This document shows, piece after piece, positions 39,787-51,095 of a DNA stretch of 64,000 bases. How positions within the stretch are numbered: the stretch's first letter is position 1; each line of letters starts with the position of its first letter. Made by a program: the position numbers and the translations under genes. A model generated the notes under the pieces. The model was not told where the DNA came from and made no database searches. It worked only from the letters and a program-made list of their open reading frames with translations. This DNA is from Marinicella algicola (GTDB taxonomy: Bacteria > Pseudomonadota > Gammaproteobacteria > Xanthomonadales > Marinicellaceae), in contig NZ_JAQOMR010000001.1 of assembly GCF_028401385.1 (NCBI RefSeq), forward strand, positions 4,194,501 through 4,258,500, in the 5' to 3' direction.

Positions 39787-42008
39787 ATGCAGGGAGGTTC
39801 CAGTCTGATGCAGAAATTTTACCGACCGCAGCCGCCGGCTATTGAGCACGATGCGATGACCGGCCGCTTTTCGGGTGAGGCGCAGCCGGGCACAAATGTG
39901 AGATTAACAACCAGTGTTGACGAGGTTGAGCGCATGACGGCCTCAGACGAACAAGGTCGTTGGCGGATCTCAATTGGTGGGCCGCCGACGCCGTATACGC
40001 GCTTCTTCATCAGTGTATCTGACCCGGCGAGCGGGGCGGAATCCGAGCAGATTTGTTTCACCTTCGCCGGAAACCAACCAAGACTGGAAAACCTCTATGC
40101 CTGCCCGGACGCTGCCTCTGGTGTGAGCCAGCCAGGCGCTGAGATTACAGTCTACGGGCCGGATGGCGCCGTTTTCGGTCGCTGTTTCGTTTTTGACAGA
40201 CACGGCACATGGGCAATCAAATTCCGCAACAGGGTAGGCGCGCGCGCGGATCTGCATCGTCGCAAAATGTATGAACGGCAATTATGCTGTGCCGCAATTC
40301 GTAGAGGTACAGCCTTTCGTAGTTGAGGAGTGCGGCATCGATCATGCATGTGGCCACGGAGCGCGGCCTTATGAAAAACTGTCTTTGTTCGACATCGATA
40401 ACGGCCGGCCGGTCGCCCGGACGACAGCAACCCAGAGCGGATCATGGTCCGTGGTGTTCGAACAGAACCTCCCGGAGGGCGCGCGGGTCCAGATCGCCAC
40501 GGCTCAGGCGGACGGCCGGAGCGAACCGGGCCCAATTGTAAACATAGCGATCGGCGGTTGCCTCATGCCTGCGATCATCGGCATCGACAAGGCTTTGATC
40601 TGGGGCAGGGCGGTGCCCGGCTATACGGTCATGGTCGAGCGCTACAGGAACGGGTTGCTGCAGGAGACATATGAGCCGGTGAAAACGGCGTCGGACACAA
40701 GCTGGTATTTGAAATTGCCGGCTCCACCTCAGTCTGGCGATTTGTTTGCGGCAAGAACAGCCGCACTGGTGAAGCGGTCAAAATTCTATAATGCCTTGCC
40801 TTTCGGCGAAGTGCGACAGGCGGTCCCGATCATCCGGAAAATCGACGAAAAGGGTGCCAATGGGCTCGCCGAGCCCGGCCAGTTTGTTATTGTCTCGACG
40901 CGTAGCGCTGGCGAGCTTTTGGCGGCTGCCTGCGACGAAAGCGGCGCCTGGCGAACCCCCAATCGCTGGAGCGACTATGGCGTGCACGATCCCGCCCGTG
41001 AACTTTTCTTCTTCGAGGTGGCCGAAACGCTCGATTCAGGCATCATCGCGAGTACTTCGGATTACGTTGCCTGCTATGGCAGCGCAAGCGCATCGCCCCC
41101 GCTGCTCCAATCATGACCCAGGCCGACGGCAACACTTTTGCAGGCACGGAAGCGACCCTTCAGACCACTCTCTTCATCTACGATCTGAACAATTATGGCG
41201 ACACGGTCAACTATCCGGCAATTCCTGTCCACGAGGACATGAGCTGGACATCCGATGATGTGTGTATCTTCGATCAGACCGATGATGGTTCAACCAGGAT
41301 CGCTTTGGCGGACGTGGTTTACGCAATCGCAACAGACAAATCGACGGGTGACCTTGGTCCAACATCGCCGCCTTCGCTGAACTACACGGTCGGCACACCG
41401 CCCAAAAAGCTCGACCGTTGCCGCCGGACGTGCTCGATATTACGCGCGGGTGCGTCATTCAGGGTTATACTATACCGCAGTCTTTGGTTGTGATTTACGT
41501 TTTGCTCGCGGGCGGGGAGGCGCTTCCCCTGAAGTCTCTGCACTGCAAAACGAATACGTTCAGGTGGCAGGTTTACGGCGACTTCAATCAGCCTTTGCCC
41601 CCGGGGTCCTTGATATCCACTTGGGCCTACTTCGATGACGGGGGTCCTTATTACGCCAATGACTCACACACAAACGTTAAAACCGTAGGGTATCCCACCA
41701 TTCCGGTGCCGGAAATTGTCTCGGTGACAACAGATCAGGTCTCGGTAAAGCTTTCCGATTCGAAGCACTATTATGAGGGGTGGCGGCCGAGTGATGGCAT
41801 GCGTGTTGTTTCATACTGGCCGGACCCGGACGCCGACCCGGTCACAACGCCTACAACGATATCGGTCCCCTTCACGGACGAAGAAAGCAACTCTCCCATC
41901 AAGCTGCCCGTTGGGTCCATGCTCTACCTGACGGCGTGCCGCGTTTCAGATAACTCCATGTCGGAATTTGTCCGTGAGGCGGTTAGTGGCGCCGCTGGCG
42001 ACGACTAG
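39787..42008 (+). CDS. Array gene A: multi-Ig-like-module protein (three frame breaks)
   Basis: First of seven paralogues; about 740 residues after correction. I choose ATG 39787 (MQGGSSLMQKFYRPQ), eight bases after GGAGG; 39781 is too close. Modules of ~85 residues follow, of the type GEAQPGTNVRLTTSVD ... GRWRISI and GAEITVYGPDGAVFG. Breaks: the GC tract at ~40237-40249 (restoring ARICIVAKCMNGNYA), the 5-C run 41096-41100 (restoring SPPAAPIMTQADGN) and the 5-A run 41404-41408 (restoring PKKARPLPPDVLD). The C-terminal module reads YEGWRPSDGMRVVSYW. No signal peptide or membrane segment. The stop codon lies inside a 52-base palindrome. Function unknown. Confidence 0.75.
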
Positions 42009-42052
42009 AGCATCGGGCGTTTAGTTTAAATCGCCCGATGCTCTAGTCGTCC
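42001..42052. repeat. Palindromic element with TTTAGTTTAAAT loop (copy 2), 20-bp perfect stem
   Basis: GACGACTAGAGCATCGGGCG (42001-42020) pairs perfectly with 42033-42052 around TTTAGTTTAAAT, the same loop as at 9357-9396. The last two codons and stop of gene A lie in its left arm. It may serve as a transcript end or be a mobile REP-like element. Confidence 0.85.
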
Positions 42053-42504
42053 CATAACGCATTGGCCTGCGGGGGCGGGGGCGTTGCAGAGAGTGCCAGC
42101 CTGACCCTGGCATTTCGAAGCACGGTGAAAAACGAAACACAGGCTTTCGGGATAAAGGGCCGAGCCGTTTTTGCACATCATGCAATGCAACCTCAGGCTT
42201 TTTAGAAAAATACACGCTAAAGATGTTACATTATCGATCCCGTAAGAGCCTGTCTGACGCCGCCGCATTTTTGAATCTATAGTATTGAAAAATATAAATT
42301 TTTTGCATTAATTGCAACAATTTTCCCCGCATATGGGACGTGTCTGCGTCATTACAATTAGAGACTAGTAAGCTCAATAAATATACCTCTGATTGTATTT
42401 TTAAATGGACAACCAGAGGTATATTCCACTACCCTAAAGAAAGCGCCGGAGATTGAGCCGCCGCTGCGAAATTCCTGCCAACGCCATTCAAACGGAGATG
42501 ACCC
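42053..42504. promoter_or_regulatory. Long upstream region of gene B with inverted repeat
   Basis: 452 bases with no gene, increasingly AT-rich towards gene B. A perfect 11-base inverted repeat, ATATACCTCTG (42381-42391) and CAGAGGTATAT (42414-42424), encloses 22 bases. Its right arm overlaps GACAACCAGAGGTAT (42408-42422), a 15-mer almost repeated upstream of gene D at the same distance from the start codon. Likely promoter or regulator site. Confidence 0.55.
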
Positions 42505-44682
42505 ATGAACATGGAAGTCGTGGACAACGCGTCCCTCATGCAAAACACTGCGCGGATTATTCCGCCCGAAGTCAAATTCACTGCGTCACCGGCAACCTTC
42601 AGCGGAACCGCGAAGCCAGGCCTGACAATCAAACTGGCCAGCGGGATTGACGGGCAGGCCATCACGGTCACCGTCGGTTCGGACGGTAAATGGAAAATCC
42701 CGCTGGGCGAGCAGCCGCACTGGTATACCGTTTTCAGGCTTTGGGCCTCCGATTGCGACACCGGTGCAGAATCCGCCAGGGTGCAGTTCACCTTCGGCGG
42801 CAACAACCCGACGCTGGAAGACGTCTATGTCGGCGCGACCACCGCTTTTGGCTTTGCTCCGCAGGGTAGCGAAGTTGCTATCTATGCATCGAGCGGCAAG
42901 CTCATTTCCCTGGGCCAGACGTCTGCCGGAAACTTCTGGCACGCCCGTTTCGTCCCCGCCAACAGCCCAAAGCCCGGCGATACGGTTTGCCTCATCGCGA
43001 AGCTTCCCAGCGGCAACACGTCGATGCCATACTTCACCAAGGCACATGCATTTTCGGTTGAACGCGCCGGGGTCAGCAAGGCTGAAGGATCCGGCGCGCG
43101 GCCCGGTGACATCGTCCAGCTTTTTGACCACGAAAGCGGAGAGCTGATCGAAGGCACTACCGCCAGCGATGACGGCGACTGGAGCATCACGCTCGCCAAC
43201 GCGCTCCCTTCCGACAGCCTCATCCGGTTTCAGCGTATCCACAAGAATGGAGCCGTGTCCGATGGGCCGGTTGCCGTGAATGCGAGCAGTGACTGCCTGG
43301 CACCGGCTGTCAACGGTATCAACTCCGGCTTTATCTGGGGTGCTGGCCTCCCCAATGCCTCGCTCTCGTTGAGCGTCTATAACAGCATGGGAGCCTATCA
43401 GCACGGCTATTCCGGAGTACCGGCGGATGCGGACGGCCAGTGGAAACTTACGCTACCCAGTCCCGCCGTCCAGGGCTATTTCTATAAGGTGACGGCATCC
43501 TACAACGGATCTACGTCCAGCTTTTATGGTTGCGTCCAATATAAATATGAGCGGTCCACCCCGCCAATGGTCGATCAGATATCGAACCACGCCTTCGCCG
43601 GCTGGGCTGATATCGGTCACGCTGTCGTGATCTCCACAGAGGCACTGGGTGTAGTCTACCGCCTAAACGCCGACGATACGGGCCATTTCCAGACGCCCAA
43701 TCTGAGCACATTGGGTGTCTCTGATGGCGACCTGGTCTTCTTTACGACCCTTGGCTCAACAAACCAGCAGGCCACACATGCCTCGACCTCGTCCTACGAG
43801 ACAAGGAAAGCGAGCTCAAGTTATATTCAGCCCGACATTCCAATCATGACAACCTATGAACCGACACTCTTCGCAGGCACAGAGTCCGATACGCAGTCGA
43901 CGATCACTGTCCACGATAGGACCAATGACGACTCCACGGTCAACTTTCCAGCGGTTCCTGTCCAAAGCGACACTAAATGGTCAACGGATCAGACGGGGAT
44001 CACAATCATCGAACCTTCAGAAATCGGCAATCAGGTCTACGCAATTGCGACGGACAAGTCGAGCGGCGACCTTGGCCCAACCAGAAAATCAAAAGACTAC
44101 ACAGTCGGTGTTCAAAGCGGCGGCACTCATGTTCCTATCCCGCCGGAAATCGAAAATCCCAGCAGCGGCACTTTGATTACCGGTCAGACAATGATCAACA
44201 CCTATGTCACGGTCAGTTATACATACACGGACTATAATCAATCTCCTCCTCAGCCAGCCGAGGTAGACTTAGGCACAGTGGGGGCCACCGGAACAGACTG
44301 GGCAATCAAGTCCGGTCCCGTTCCCAACGGAGGTGTTGTTAAGGCGACAGCTCAGTTTGTCGACAAATCAGAAATGTCGGATCCCTACTACCGCAAAATT
44401 GGTGTAACCAACATTGGCTCGCCCGCTCTGACCTCTGTAGGAACAACCTACTGCAAAGGTAAGGCGGCGGTACAGGGCCAAAGAATACTCGCCTGGCGGA
44501 TCAGCGACGGCACAAAGATGGTCGACTATCAATGCGCAGACAATCAAGTATTTTTCACAGCGCAGTATGTGAACGGCCTGACGTTGGAAACCGGTGACCT
44601 CTTGAACCTCGTCTCAAGCTATACGCCCGATAACGGCAGTATGACGCCGTTTGTTCGCAGAGAAGAAGGTTATGGCGTCTGA
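42505..44682 (+). CDS. Array gene B: multi-Ig-like-module protein, intact
   Basis: The one array member whose frame is unbroken, so the best reference: 725 residues, ATG 42505 after AACGGAGATGACCC. N-terminal leader of ~30 residues (IIPPEVKFTASPATFSG), then tandem beta-rich modules: GTAKPGLTIKLASGIDG ... GKWKIPLGEQPHWYTVF; GFAPQGSEVAIYASSGKL; GSGARPGDIVQLFDHESGEL; GAGLPNASLSLSVYN; and others. It ends with a C-terminal module ILAWRISDGTKMVDY ... DNGSMTPFVRREEGYG. The 'PG-x-x-V/I ... G-x-W' pattern resembles bacterial Ig-like domains (Big type). No signal peptide, lipobox, sortase signal, RTX repeats or membrane helix is visible. Product location and partner are unknown. Confidence 0.85.
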   Translation: MNMEVVDNASLMQNTARIIPPEVKFTASPATFSGTAKPGLTIKLASGIDGQAITVTVGSDGKWKIPLGEQPHWYTVFRLWASDCDTGAESARVQFTFGGNNPTLEDVYVGATTAFGFAPQGSEVAIYASSGKLISLGQTSAGNFWHARFVPANSPKPGDTVCLIAKLPSGNTSMPYFTKAHAFSVERAGVSKAEGSGARPGDIVQLFDHESGELIEGTTASDDGDWSITLANALPSDSLIRFQRIHKNGAVSDGPVAVNASSDCLAPAVNGINSGFIWGAGLPNASLSLSVYNSMGAYQHGYSGVPADADGQWKLTLPSPAVQGYFYKVTASYNGSTSSFYGCVQYKYERSTPPMVDQISNHAFAGWADIGHAVVISTEALGVVYRLNADDTGHFQTPNLSTLGVSDGDLVFFTTLGSTNQQATHASTSSYETRKASSSYIQPDIPIMTTYEPTLFAGTESDTQSTITVHDRTNDDSTVNFPAVPVQSDTKWSTDQTGITIIEPSEIGNQVYAIATDKSSGDLGPTRKSKDYTVGVQSGGTHVPIPPEIENPSSGTLITGQTMINTYVTVSYTYTDYNQSPPQPAEVDLGTVGATGTDWAIKSGPVPNGGVVKATAQFVDKSEMSDPYYRKIGVTNIGSPALTSVGTTYCKGKAAVQGQRILAWRISDGTKMVDYQCADNQVFFTAQYVNGLTLETGDLLNLVSSYTPDNGSMTPFVRREEGYGV

Positions 44683-44736
44683 CAGAGCGGTGAGACGTTG
44701 ACGGCAGCAGACTTATGCCACCGTTGCAGCCCTCAG

Positions 44737-44764
44737 GACAGCCGGCAAGCAATTGCCGGCTGTC
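44737..44764. terminator. Perfect 12-bp hairpin after gene B
   Basis: GACAGCCGGCAA and TTGCCGGCTGTC pair around GCAA, 55 bases after the gene B stop. No T tract follows, so it may slow decay of the 3' end or end transcription inefficiently. Similar strong hairpins follow genes C, D and F. Confidence 0.6.
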
Positions 44765-44966
44765 ATCCGCGACGGTCTTGCTTCGAGAGGCAGAAAAACA
44801 CATCAGAATACACGTTAAGCGTGTTTCATGCGGCTTGCCTGTTCCACGCGACCAGCAGTTTCGACGACCAGCGCCCATTCCAATCACGAGCTGTATTCGC
44901 CTATTCGGCAGCGCTTCAAGCCATTGGCAGAACAGCTCCGGACCAACCACAATGATGGAGAACGAC

Positions 44967-46557
44967 ATGTCTAAGGAGAACGGGGACCAGACGTCCTCCA
45001 AACCGAACAGCCAGCGACCCTTGCCCCTGGAATCAAATTAGAAATCACCAAAGGAACCTTGTATGGGACTGCCGAGGCCGGACAGATTGTCAAGATGACG
45101 AACAGTGTCAGCGAGCAGGTCAGAAAATGCTATGTCAGCGACGAGGGTAAATGGCTTATTCCCGGCTACGAGCAGCCGCGATGGTACACCAATTACCGGG
45201 TCTGGGTTTGCGACCCCGTGACGGGCGCCGAATCGGACAAAATCAGCTTTACATATTCCGGCAGAAGTCCACGGCTAACAGATCTCTATGTCAGCAAAAC
45301 GACGGCTTTCGGTTTCGGGCCGGCAGGCACGGAAATCACGGTTTACGGCCCGGCTGGCCAACTGCTTGGAAAGGCCTTCATTTTCGGCATGGAAGGCCCG
45401 TGGTCGGTGAATTTCAGTGAAACGCTCAATGCCGGAGAAAAATCTGCATTACGGCGAAATTTCCGAACGGCAATCACACCATGCCGATCTTCGGAAACGC
45501 CCAGACCTTTTCGGTCGACACGCGCAATATCGACAGGGTTGCCGGCTCGGGTGCCGGTGCCGGGGAACGAGATCCTGTTGCTCGACGCAGCAAGTCAGAA
45601 CCTCATTGCAGAGGCCAAGGCAGACGAGCACGGCACATGGTCGAAGTCATTCAGCAAACCGCTCGAGGCTGGCACCCGCATCGACATTATGCGTGCAGAC
45701 GAGCGTGGCGCGGCAACCGCGGGGCCAACATTTGCAGTGACCACCGAAAATTGTTTTTCGCCGGTCATCGAAATGGCCTTCGGTACCTATGTGGGCGGCA
45801 GGGCCAACCCGGGACAGCAGGTCAACTATATCCATCTGCGCTATGGTCAGCAGATTGCGGCAGGTAACGCTATCGCAGACCAGTCAGCATCCTGGGCGGC
45901 TGAGGGCCTCGACCTGCGACGCGGCGACTGTATCATCGCGACCAGTTCGATCGACAACGGCAAAGAACTTCGCCGCTCTACAGTTCGGTGATCGTCGGTG
46001 AGGCCCGGCCGGGCATGCCTGAAGTCATGGAAGCGCGTGCAGATGGAGCCAGAGGGTTTGCAAATCCGGGTGACTATGTTGTTGCGTCCTGTGTCGATCG
46101 CGGCGTGATTGCCTGGGTCAAGACCGCGCCCGACGCGGACTGGGCGCTGGATTGGTTACCACTGCCGCCCTGGAGCGATAAAACCATGCTTGTCCAGTTT
46201 ACGGCCTATTCATCGCTGACCGGTGCGGGCATCAATACACCCTCGTCCTGCTCGGCCTTCCGCTATGCAGACAAAGATTCTAGCCAACCACCGAAGCCTA
46301 CAATTGAGGGTTACGAAAACTCGGTTTTCAATGGCACAGAAGCGATGGACAATACGACGATCGTCGTATGGAATCGCAGCGATAACGACAATGCGGTCGG
46401 TCTTCCGAGCCAGAAAGTCGCCAATTCCAGATGGACGGTTACGGCATTCGACCCGCCAGCCTCCGGAGAGGTCTGTTACGCTGTTGCCACTGAAACAGAT
46501 GAGGACAGCAACCCTGGAGCGACTTCGCTGCGCTCGGAATATTACACGGTTCCCTAA
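44967..46557 (+). CDS. Array gene C: shorter multi-Ig-like protein (four frame breaks)
   Basis: About 530 residues after correction. ATG 44967 (MSKENGDQTSSKPNSQ) follows GGAGAACGAC. Breaks: the 4-C run 45024-45027 (restoring LPPGIKLEITKGTLYGTAEAG), the 5-A run 45438-45442 (restoring GEKICITAKFPNGNHTMP), an extra G at 45562-45565 (AGAGNEILLLDAAS) and a missing C at ~45980 (RRLYSSVIVGEARPG). It then runs intact to TAA at 46555-46557 after SEYYTVP. All other members continue with one or two more modules and the WR-x-SDG domain; C lacks them and no such sequence follows, so it looks truly truncated or a short variant. Confidence 0.65.
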
Positions 46558-46601
46558 GGCGTTCTGTTCAGCGGCAAGTAACGACCGCGAAATGACAACA
46601 T

Positions 46602-46629
46602 GCGGGCAGGAACGTGCGTTCCTGCCCGC
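46602..46629. terminator. Perfect 11-bp hairpin after gene C
   Basis: GCGGGCAGGAA and TTCCTGCCCGC pair around CGTGCG, 45 bases after the stop of gene C. No clear T tract. Confidence 0.6.
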
Positions 46630-47112
46630 ACTTTGCTTTTGCCGAACATTTCCCGCCTGGATTTTGCGGGAGCAGGCCGGGATCCGTGACATTCTCATTC
46701 CAGGTGCGCTGGCTAGGTCCACTTTTGCAATGCGCCGGACACAGGCCTTCTCGGCGCGTGACTAACGCCTTTGCGCTGCACCATGCAGGCGTTGCCGCCG
46801 TTTCTCTGCCTGGCGTTTGCTTGCAAAGCTGGCGAGCACGCAATTGGCCGCTTCCGACCTCGCAAGACAGAACACAGAGCGGAAAACAGCACTGTTTGGG
46901 CCAGAATACGAGATTTTCCGAACGGACTTGCATCGTTCAATCCGCAATCGGAAACGCGCACGTAACGTCCTCGAAAATTGTACAACCATCTGAAATAATG
47001 TGATTTTTTATTGTCATAAGTGTCCGCGAGGGAGCGTGAATCCATGTTTGTCGCCTGCGCTCAGTATACACCATTCACTGCGACATGTAACTATAGGTTG
47101 CAAAAATATATA

Positions 47113-47127
47113 GACAACCGAAGGTAT
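47113..47127 (+). promoter_or_regulatory. Upstream motif of gene D shared with gene B
   Basis: GACAACCGAAGGTAT differs at only two positions from GACAACCAGAGGTAT before gene B. Each ends 82-83 bases before its start codon. A shared regulator or promoter element is the simplest explanation. Confidence 0.45.
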
Positions 47128-47210
47128 TGTGGATTAGGTTTTATCAGGCGCCGGACATGAAGCCGCTGCCGCAAAGACACCAGATCAAAGTCATTTTACG
47201 GAGAAGGACC

Positions 47211-49614
47211 ATGTCTATTGAGACAGGGAACCCTGTGGTTCCCACATCCATTACCGAGCGTCCGCTACCGCCCGCAGTGAAGTTCAACGCGGCCACCGGA
47301 ACGTTCACCGGCAAGGCCGAAGCAGCAAAAACCGTTCGGCTGACCAGCAGCGTCGATCAGCGCATGCACACCGCCACCGCCGATGCCAATGGCGACTGGA
47401 CGATTGCACTCGGCAAGTCCCCGCGTTGGTACACAACATTTGAAATATGGGTTTGCAGCCCCGAAGCGGCGGCAAGTTCCGAGAGAGTCAAATTCACCTT
47501 TGGCGGCAGCAATCCGCGGCTTTCCGATGTTTATGCAAGCGAGACACTTGCTTTTGGTTGCAGCAAGGCCGGCACCAAGGTCGTCGTTATTGGTCCCAGA
47601 GGTCAGGTTCTCGGGCGTGGCATCGCTTTGGGTAAGCATGGCGTATGGTCGGTTCACTTTCGGGAGAGCCTGAGCGCCGGTGACAGGGTCTGCGTTCTGG
47701 CGGAATCGTTCAGCGGAAACACCTCCATGCCGTTCTTCACCAAAGCAGAGGCGTTTTCCGTCAATGACCGCAATATCGGCCACATTGCAGGATCCGGCGC
47801 AATGCCGGGAGATCAGGTCCAGCTGTATGATACTGCAGCCGATCAGGTGATCGCTTCCACCATCGCGACCGAAGCCGGAGCGTGGGAGGTCTCGTTCTGC
47901 GATCCGATTGAGACCGGCACCCGCATCGGCGTCGAGCGCGTCCATCTGAACGGGACGACTTCCAATGGCCCCGTATTCGTCGCGACGGCAAACGACTGCC
48001 TTGCCCCGGCAATCACGTCGTTTTCGGGCACGCAGATCGGCGGCATGGCAGACCCCAGCCTGCTGGTAACCTACACACAGCTTCGCAACGGCCAGTCCAT
48101 CCACAGCGACACGGTAAGCCCGCGTACGAGTGGCTTCTGGTCGAGCGACGATGCCACCAATTACTATCCTTTCGACTTCCAGTCCGGGGACATTCTCTGT
48201 GCTATCACAAAGAGCCCGGACGGCACCCAGCAATCTCTCGTGTCGTCAAACGTTACGGTCGATAGTCCCAGGCCGGGCACGGCGCTGGTTACTGACATTG
48301 ACGAGAATGGAGCGAAGGGATGGGCGGAACCGCACAAATTCATTGTTGCCTCGACAGCTGAGGACGGTGTGGTCTGCGTGGCCGAGATCCGGTTTTCTTG
48401 GCCATTGGTCGCTTGACTGGACAAGCTATGTCGGCGCACTCCCGTCGACGGCAATCGTGGTTTTCGAAGTTTTCGATTCGCTGGTGCAAAACGACTTGGC
48501 AGCAAGCTCCTGCTTGAGCGCGCGCTATGCCGATATACTGGCAACCAAGCCAGCCGCGCCTGTGATCGAAAAATACATCCCGGCCGAAATCGGTGGAACG
48601 GAAGCGACGAACAATACAGCTGTGGTCGTCCATGACATTACGAAACAGCAGGATGTCAACCCCGCTGGTGCGACCGTTACTGCGAACAGCTGGGATGTTA
48701 AGCCCACAGGCAGCGAGAAGCCGGACAATGGCGATGAAATCTACGCTGTCGCATGGACCGTGAATAACGGTAGATTCGGGGTCAACAGCGATCAATCCAC
48801 CCCGAAAAAGGTTGACGCTCTCGTACCGCCTGCACCGACGATCACAAAACGCTTTCCGGCCGATATCGCGGGCGGCGAGAATCTGCCCCAGCAATCCGAC
48901 CAGATGGTCACCACCATCTATATTGCCAAGGAAAGCGATATGGCCCGCACGCCGGTCGGCAATAGTGGTCATCTGACCGGCATGACCTGGGAAATCAACC
49001 CGGTCACCCCGCCACGGACCCCCGGCGAACTAATGGTTGCATGGGCGCAGACCGATGCAGGCGCAAAGTCGTTGGAGACAACGTTCACCATCGTTTCCGC
49101 CGACAAGCCGATTCCACCATCCATCGGCAACTGGAGCGATCCCAACGTCCAGGGCAGCGGCTGGTCCGGCACGACAGTGGAACTGTTCCTGAATGACCAG
49201 TCGATGGGTACCAATGTGGTCAATGCGAGCCGGTCATGGACCGTCAATGTCGGAACAACGCCGGCCACAGGCGATCATCTGAAAGCGGTCGCCACCAACG
49301 TCGACGGCACCTCGGATCCGTATACCATTACTGTCGGAAGCCCTCGGGCGCAATTGGTCATGGACGATACCGCGATCACGACAGCCAGCGCCGGTGGAAC
49401 CGTCGATACGGACAACCAGATGATCCTTGCCTGGCGTCAGTCCGATGGTCTGTTGGTCGTCCAGTATCCAGTGGGCACCGCCGGAGCGTTCACCGCTACA
49501 TATCTGAGCGGATCGAATATCCAGAGTGGCGATCTGCTGATGTTCACATCGCAGACCAATGACGGCGACCCCGAGGCGATGATGTCCACCTATCAGGGCC
49601 AGCAAGTAACCTAA
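47211..49614 (+). CDS. Array gene D: long-form multi-Ig-like protein (one extra base)
   Basis: About 800 residues. ATG 47211 (MSIETGNPVVPTSITERPLP) follows ACGGAGAAGGACC. Modules include KTVRLTSSVDQRMHTATADA, KAGTKVVVIGPRGQVLG, GSGAMPGDQVQLYDTAAD and ADPSLLVTYTQLRNGQ. Near 48384 one extra G breaks the frame; removing it gives CVARSGFLGHWSLDWTSYVG, matching gene E's WVARSGWDGYWSADW. The second half runs to TAA at 49614 with a module absent from A-C (GHLTGMTWEINPVTPPR, MVAWAQTDAGAKSLE) and the end module ILAWRQSDGLLVVQYPV. The N-terminal leader is nearly the same as in E and G. Confidence 0.78.
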
Positions 49615-49640
49615 CGAAACTGCATCCATCGCAATAAAAG

Positions 49641-49666
49641 ACAACCGGCACACCATTGCCGGTTGT
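49641..49666. terminator. 10-bp hairpin after gene D
   Basis: ACAACCGGCA and TGCCGGTTGT pair around CACCAT, 26 bases after the gene D stop, preceded by AAAAG and followed by TTAC. The most terminator-like hairpin in the array. Confidence 0.65.
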
Positions 49667-49716
49667 TTACACAAGCCAGGCGACGCTGCTGCAACGGCGC
49701 TGGGTCAAGCCACGTT

Positions 49717-51095
49717 AACGGAGACGGACCATGTTGATTGAGACAGGGAACCCGGTGGTTCCCGCATCCTGTGCCGCGCGGCCCTTGCCGCCCGCATTCA
49801 CCTTCAGTGCTGCTGCGGCTACCTTTTGGGCACGGCAGAACCCGGACAGACGATCAGGCTTACCGGCAGCGCCGATCAGCAGATGCTGATCACCACCGCG
49901 GATGCCGGCGGTCACTGGAAGATCACGCTTCACGAAACGCCGCGGCTCTACACCCGCTTCGAAATCCTGGCGTTGAACCCGGATACAGGGGTCAGTTCCG
50001 CCGCGGTCAGGTTCATCTTCGGCGGCACCAGCCCGAAATTCTCGGGTCTCTATGCCAGCCGAACCCTTGCCTTCGGGCACGGCAGGCCCGGCGAGAAAGT
50101 CACCGTTTATGGCCCGAAAGGTCAGGTTCTCGGCCAGTCCTTCGTCTTCACCCGGCTCGGTATCTGGACTGTCAAATTCCAGGAGAGCGTTACGGCCGGG
50201 GACAGGCTCTGCGTGCTGGCCGAAGCGTCTGATGGCAGCACATCGATGCCGTTCTTCGTCAAGGCCGTGGCCTTTTCGGTCGATAGCCGGAATGTCGGCC
50301 GCATTGCCGGTTCCGGTGCTGAACCGGGCGACCGCATCCAGCTGTTCGATACAATGGCGGGGCAGGCGATTGCCACGACCATTGCCAGCGATGCCGGTGG
50401 GTGGGCCGTATCGTTTCATCAACCGCTTGAGACGGGCAAGCGCATCGCAGTGCAGCGCACGCATCTCGACGGAGCGACATCACAAGGCCCGGTCTTCACG
50501 GCCATCAAGAATGACTGTCTGGCGCCGGTGATCAACACCTGTTCGGGCAATCAGCTGGGCGGCATGGCAGAGCCCGGCCTGCAGGTCAGCTATGCGCAAT
50601 ATCGCAACAGCCAGATGATCCGAAACGGTTCTGTGGGCGTGGAAGCAAGCGGCCTGTGGACCAGCAGTGACGCCAATGTCTACCAGCCCTTCGACTTCCA
50701 GACCGGTGATGTTCTCGTTGCCAAAACGGAAAACAGCGAAGGCACGCAGGTATCGCTGATCCCCTCCTGCGTCACGATCGGCGGCAACCGGCCCGGTGCT
50801 CCGTTGGTGATGCACATCGATCAGAACGGCGCCTGGGGTTATGCCGAGCGGCTGAAGAATGTGATCATCTCGACCGAAGACGAGGGGCTGATCTGGGTCG
50901 CAAGAAGTGGCTGGGACGGCTATTGGTCAGCAGACTGGACGCCGGCCGTCGGCACGTTGCCAACCACAACACGTGTGCTCTTCGAAGTGCTCGATTCATG
51001 GCGGCTGACAAACGACGCACAGACATCCATCCCCGCCATCCGATATGCCGACGCCGCTGCAAGTGTGCCCGAAATCCCGGTGATCGACACCTATA
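49717..51095 (+). repeat. 1,379-bp direct repeat, copy 1 (5' part of gene E)
   Basis: Matches 54581-55959 with a constant offset of 4,864 bases, hence no gaps, and about seven substitutions that I noticed (for example GCCGGGG against GTCGGAG near 50196/55060). It begins 14 bases before the start codon and ends abruptly at CACCTATA. Confidence 0.92.

Larger units (their letters stand above)
46558..47210. other. 653-base gap between genes C and D
   Basis: No gene is supported. It holds the hairpin at 46602-46629, a stretch of mixed composition without homology that I recognise, and an AT-rich segment from about 46970. The motif GACAACCGAAGGTAT (47113-47127) matches that before gene B. A good ribosome-binding site (GGAGAAGG) ends the gap. 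Confidence 0.5.

Noticed and set aside
46713..47045. 110-codon minus-strand open frame between genes C and D
   Set aside because: No ribosome-binding site, no homology and atypical composition; several overlapping frames are equally open here.
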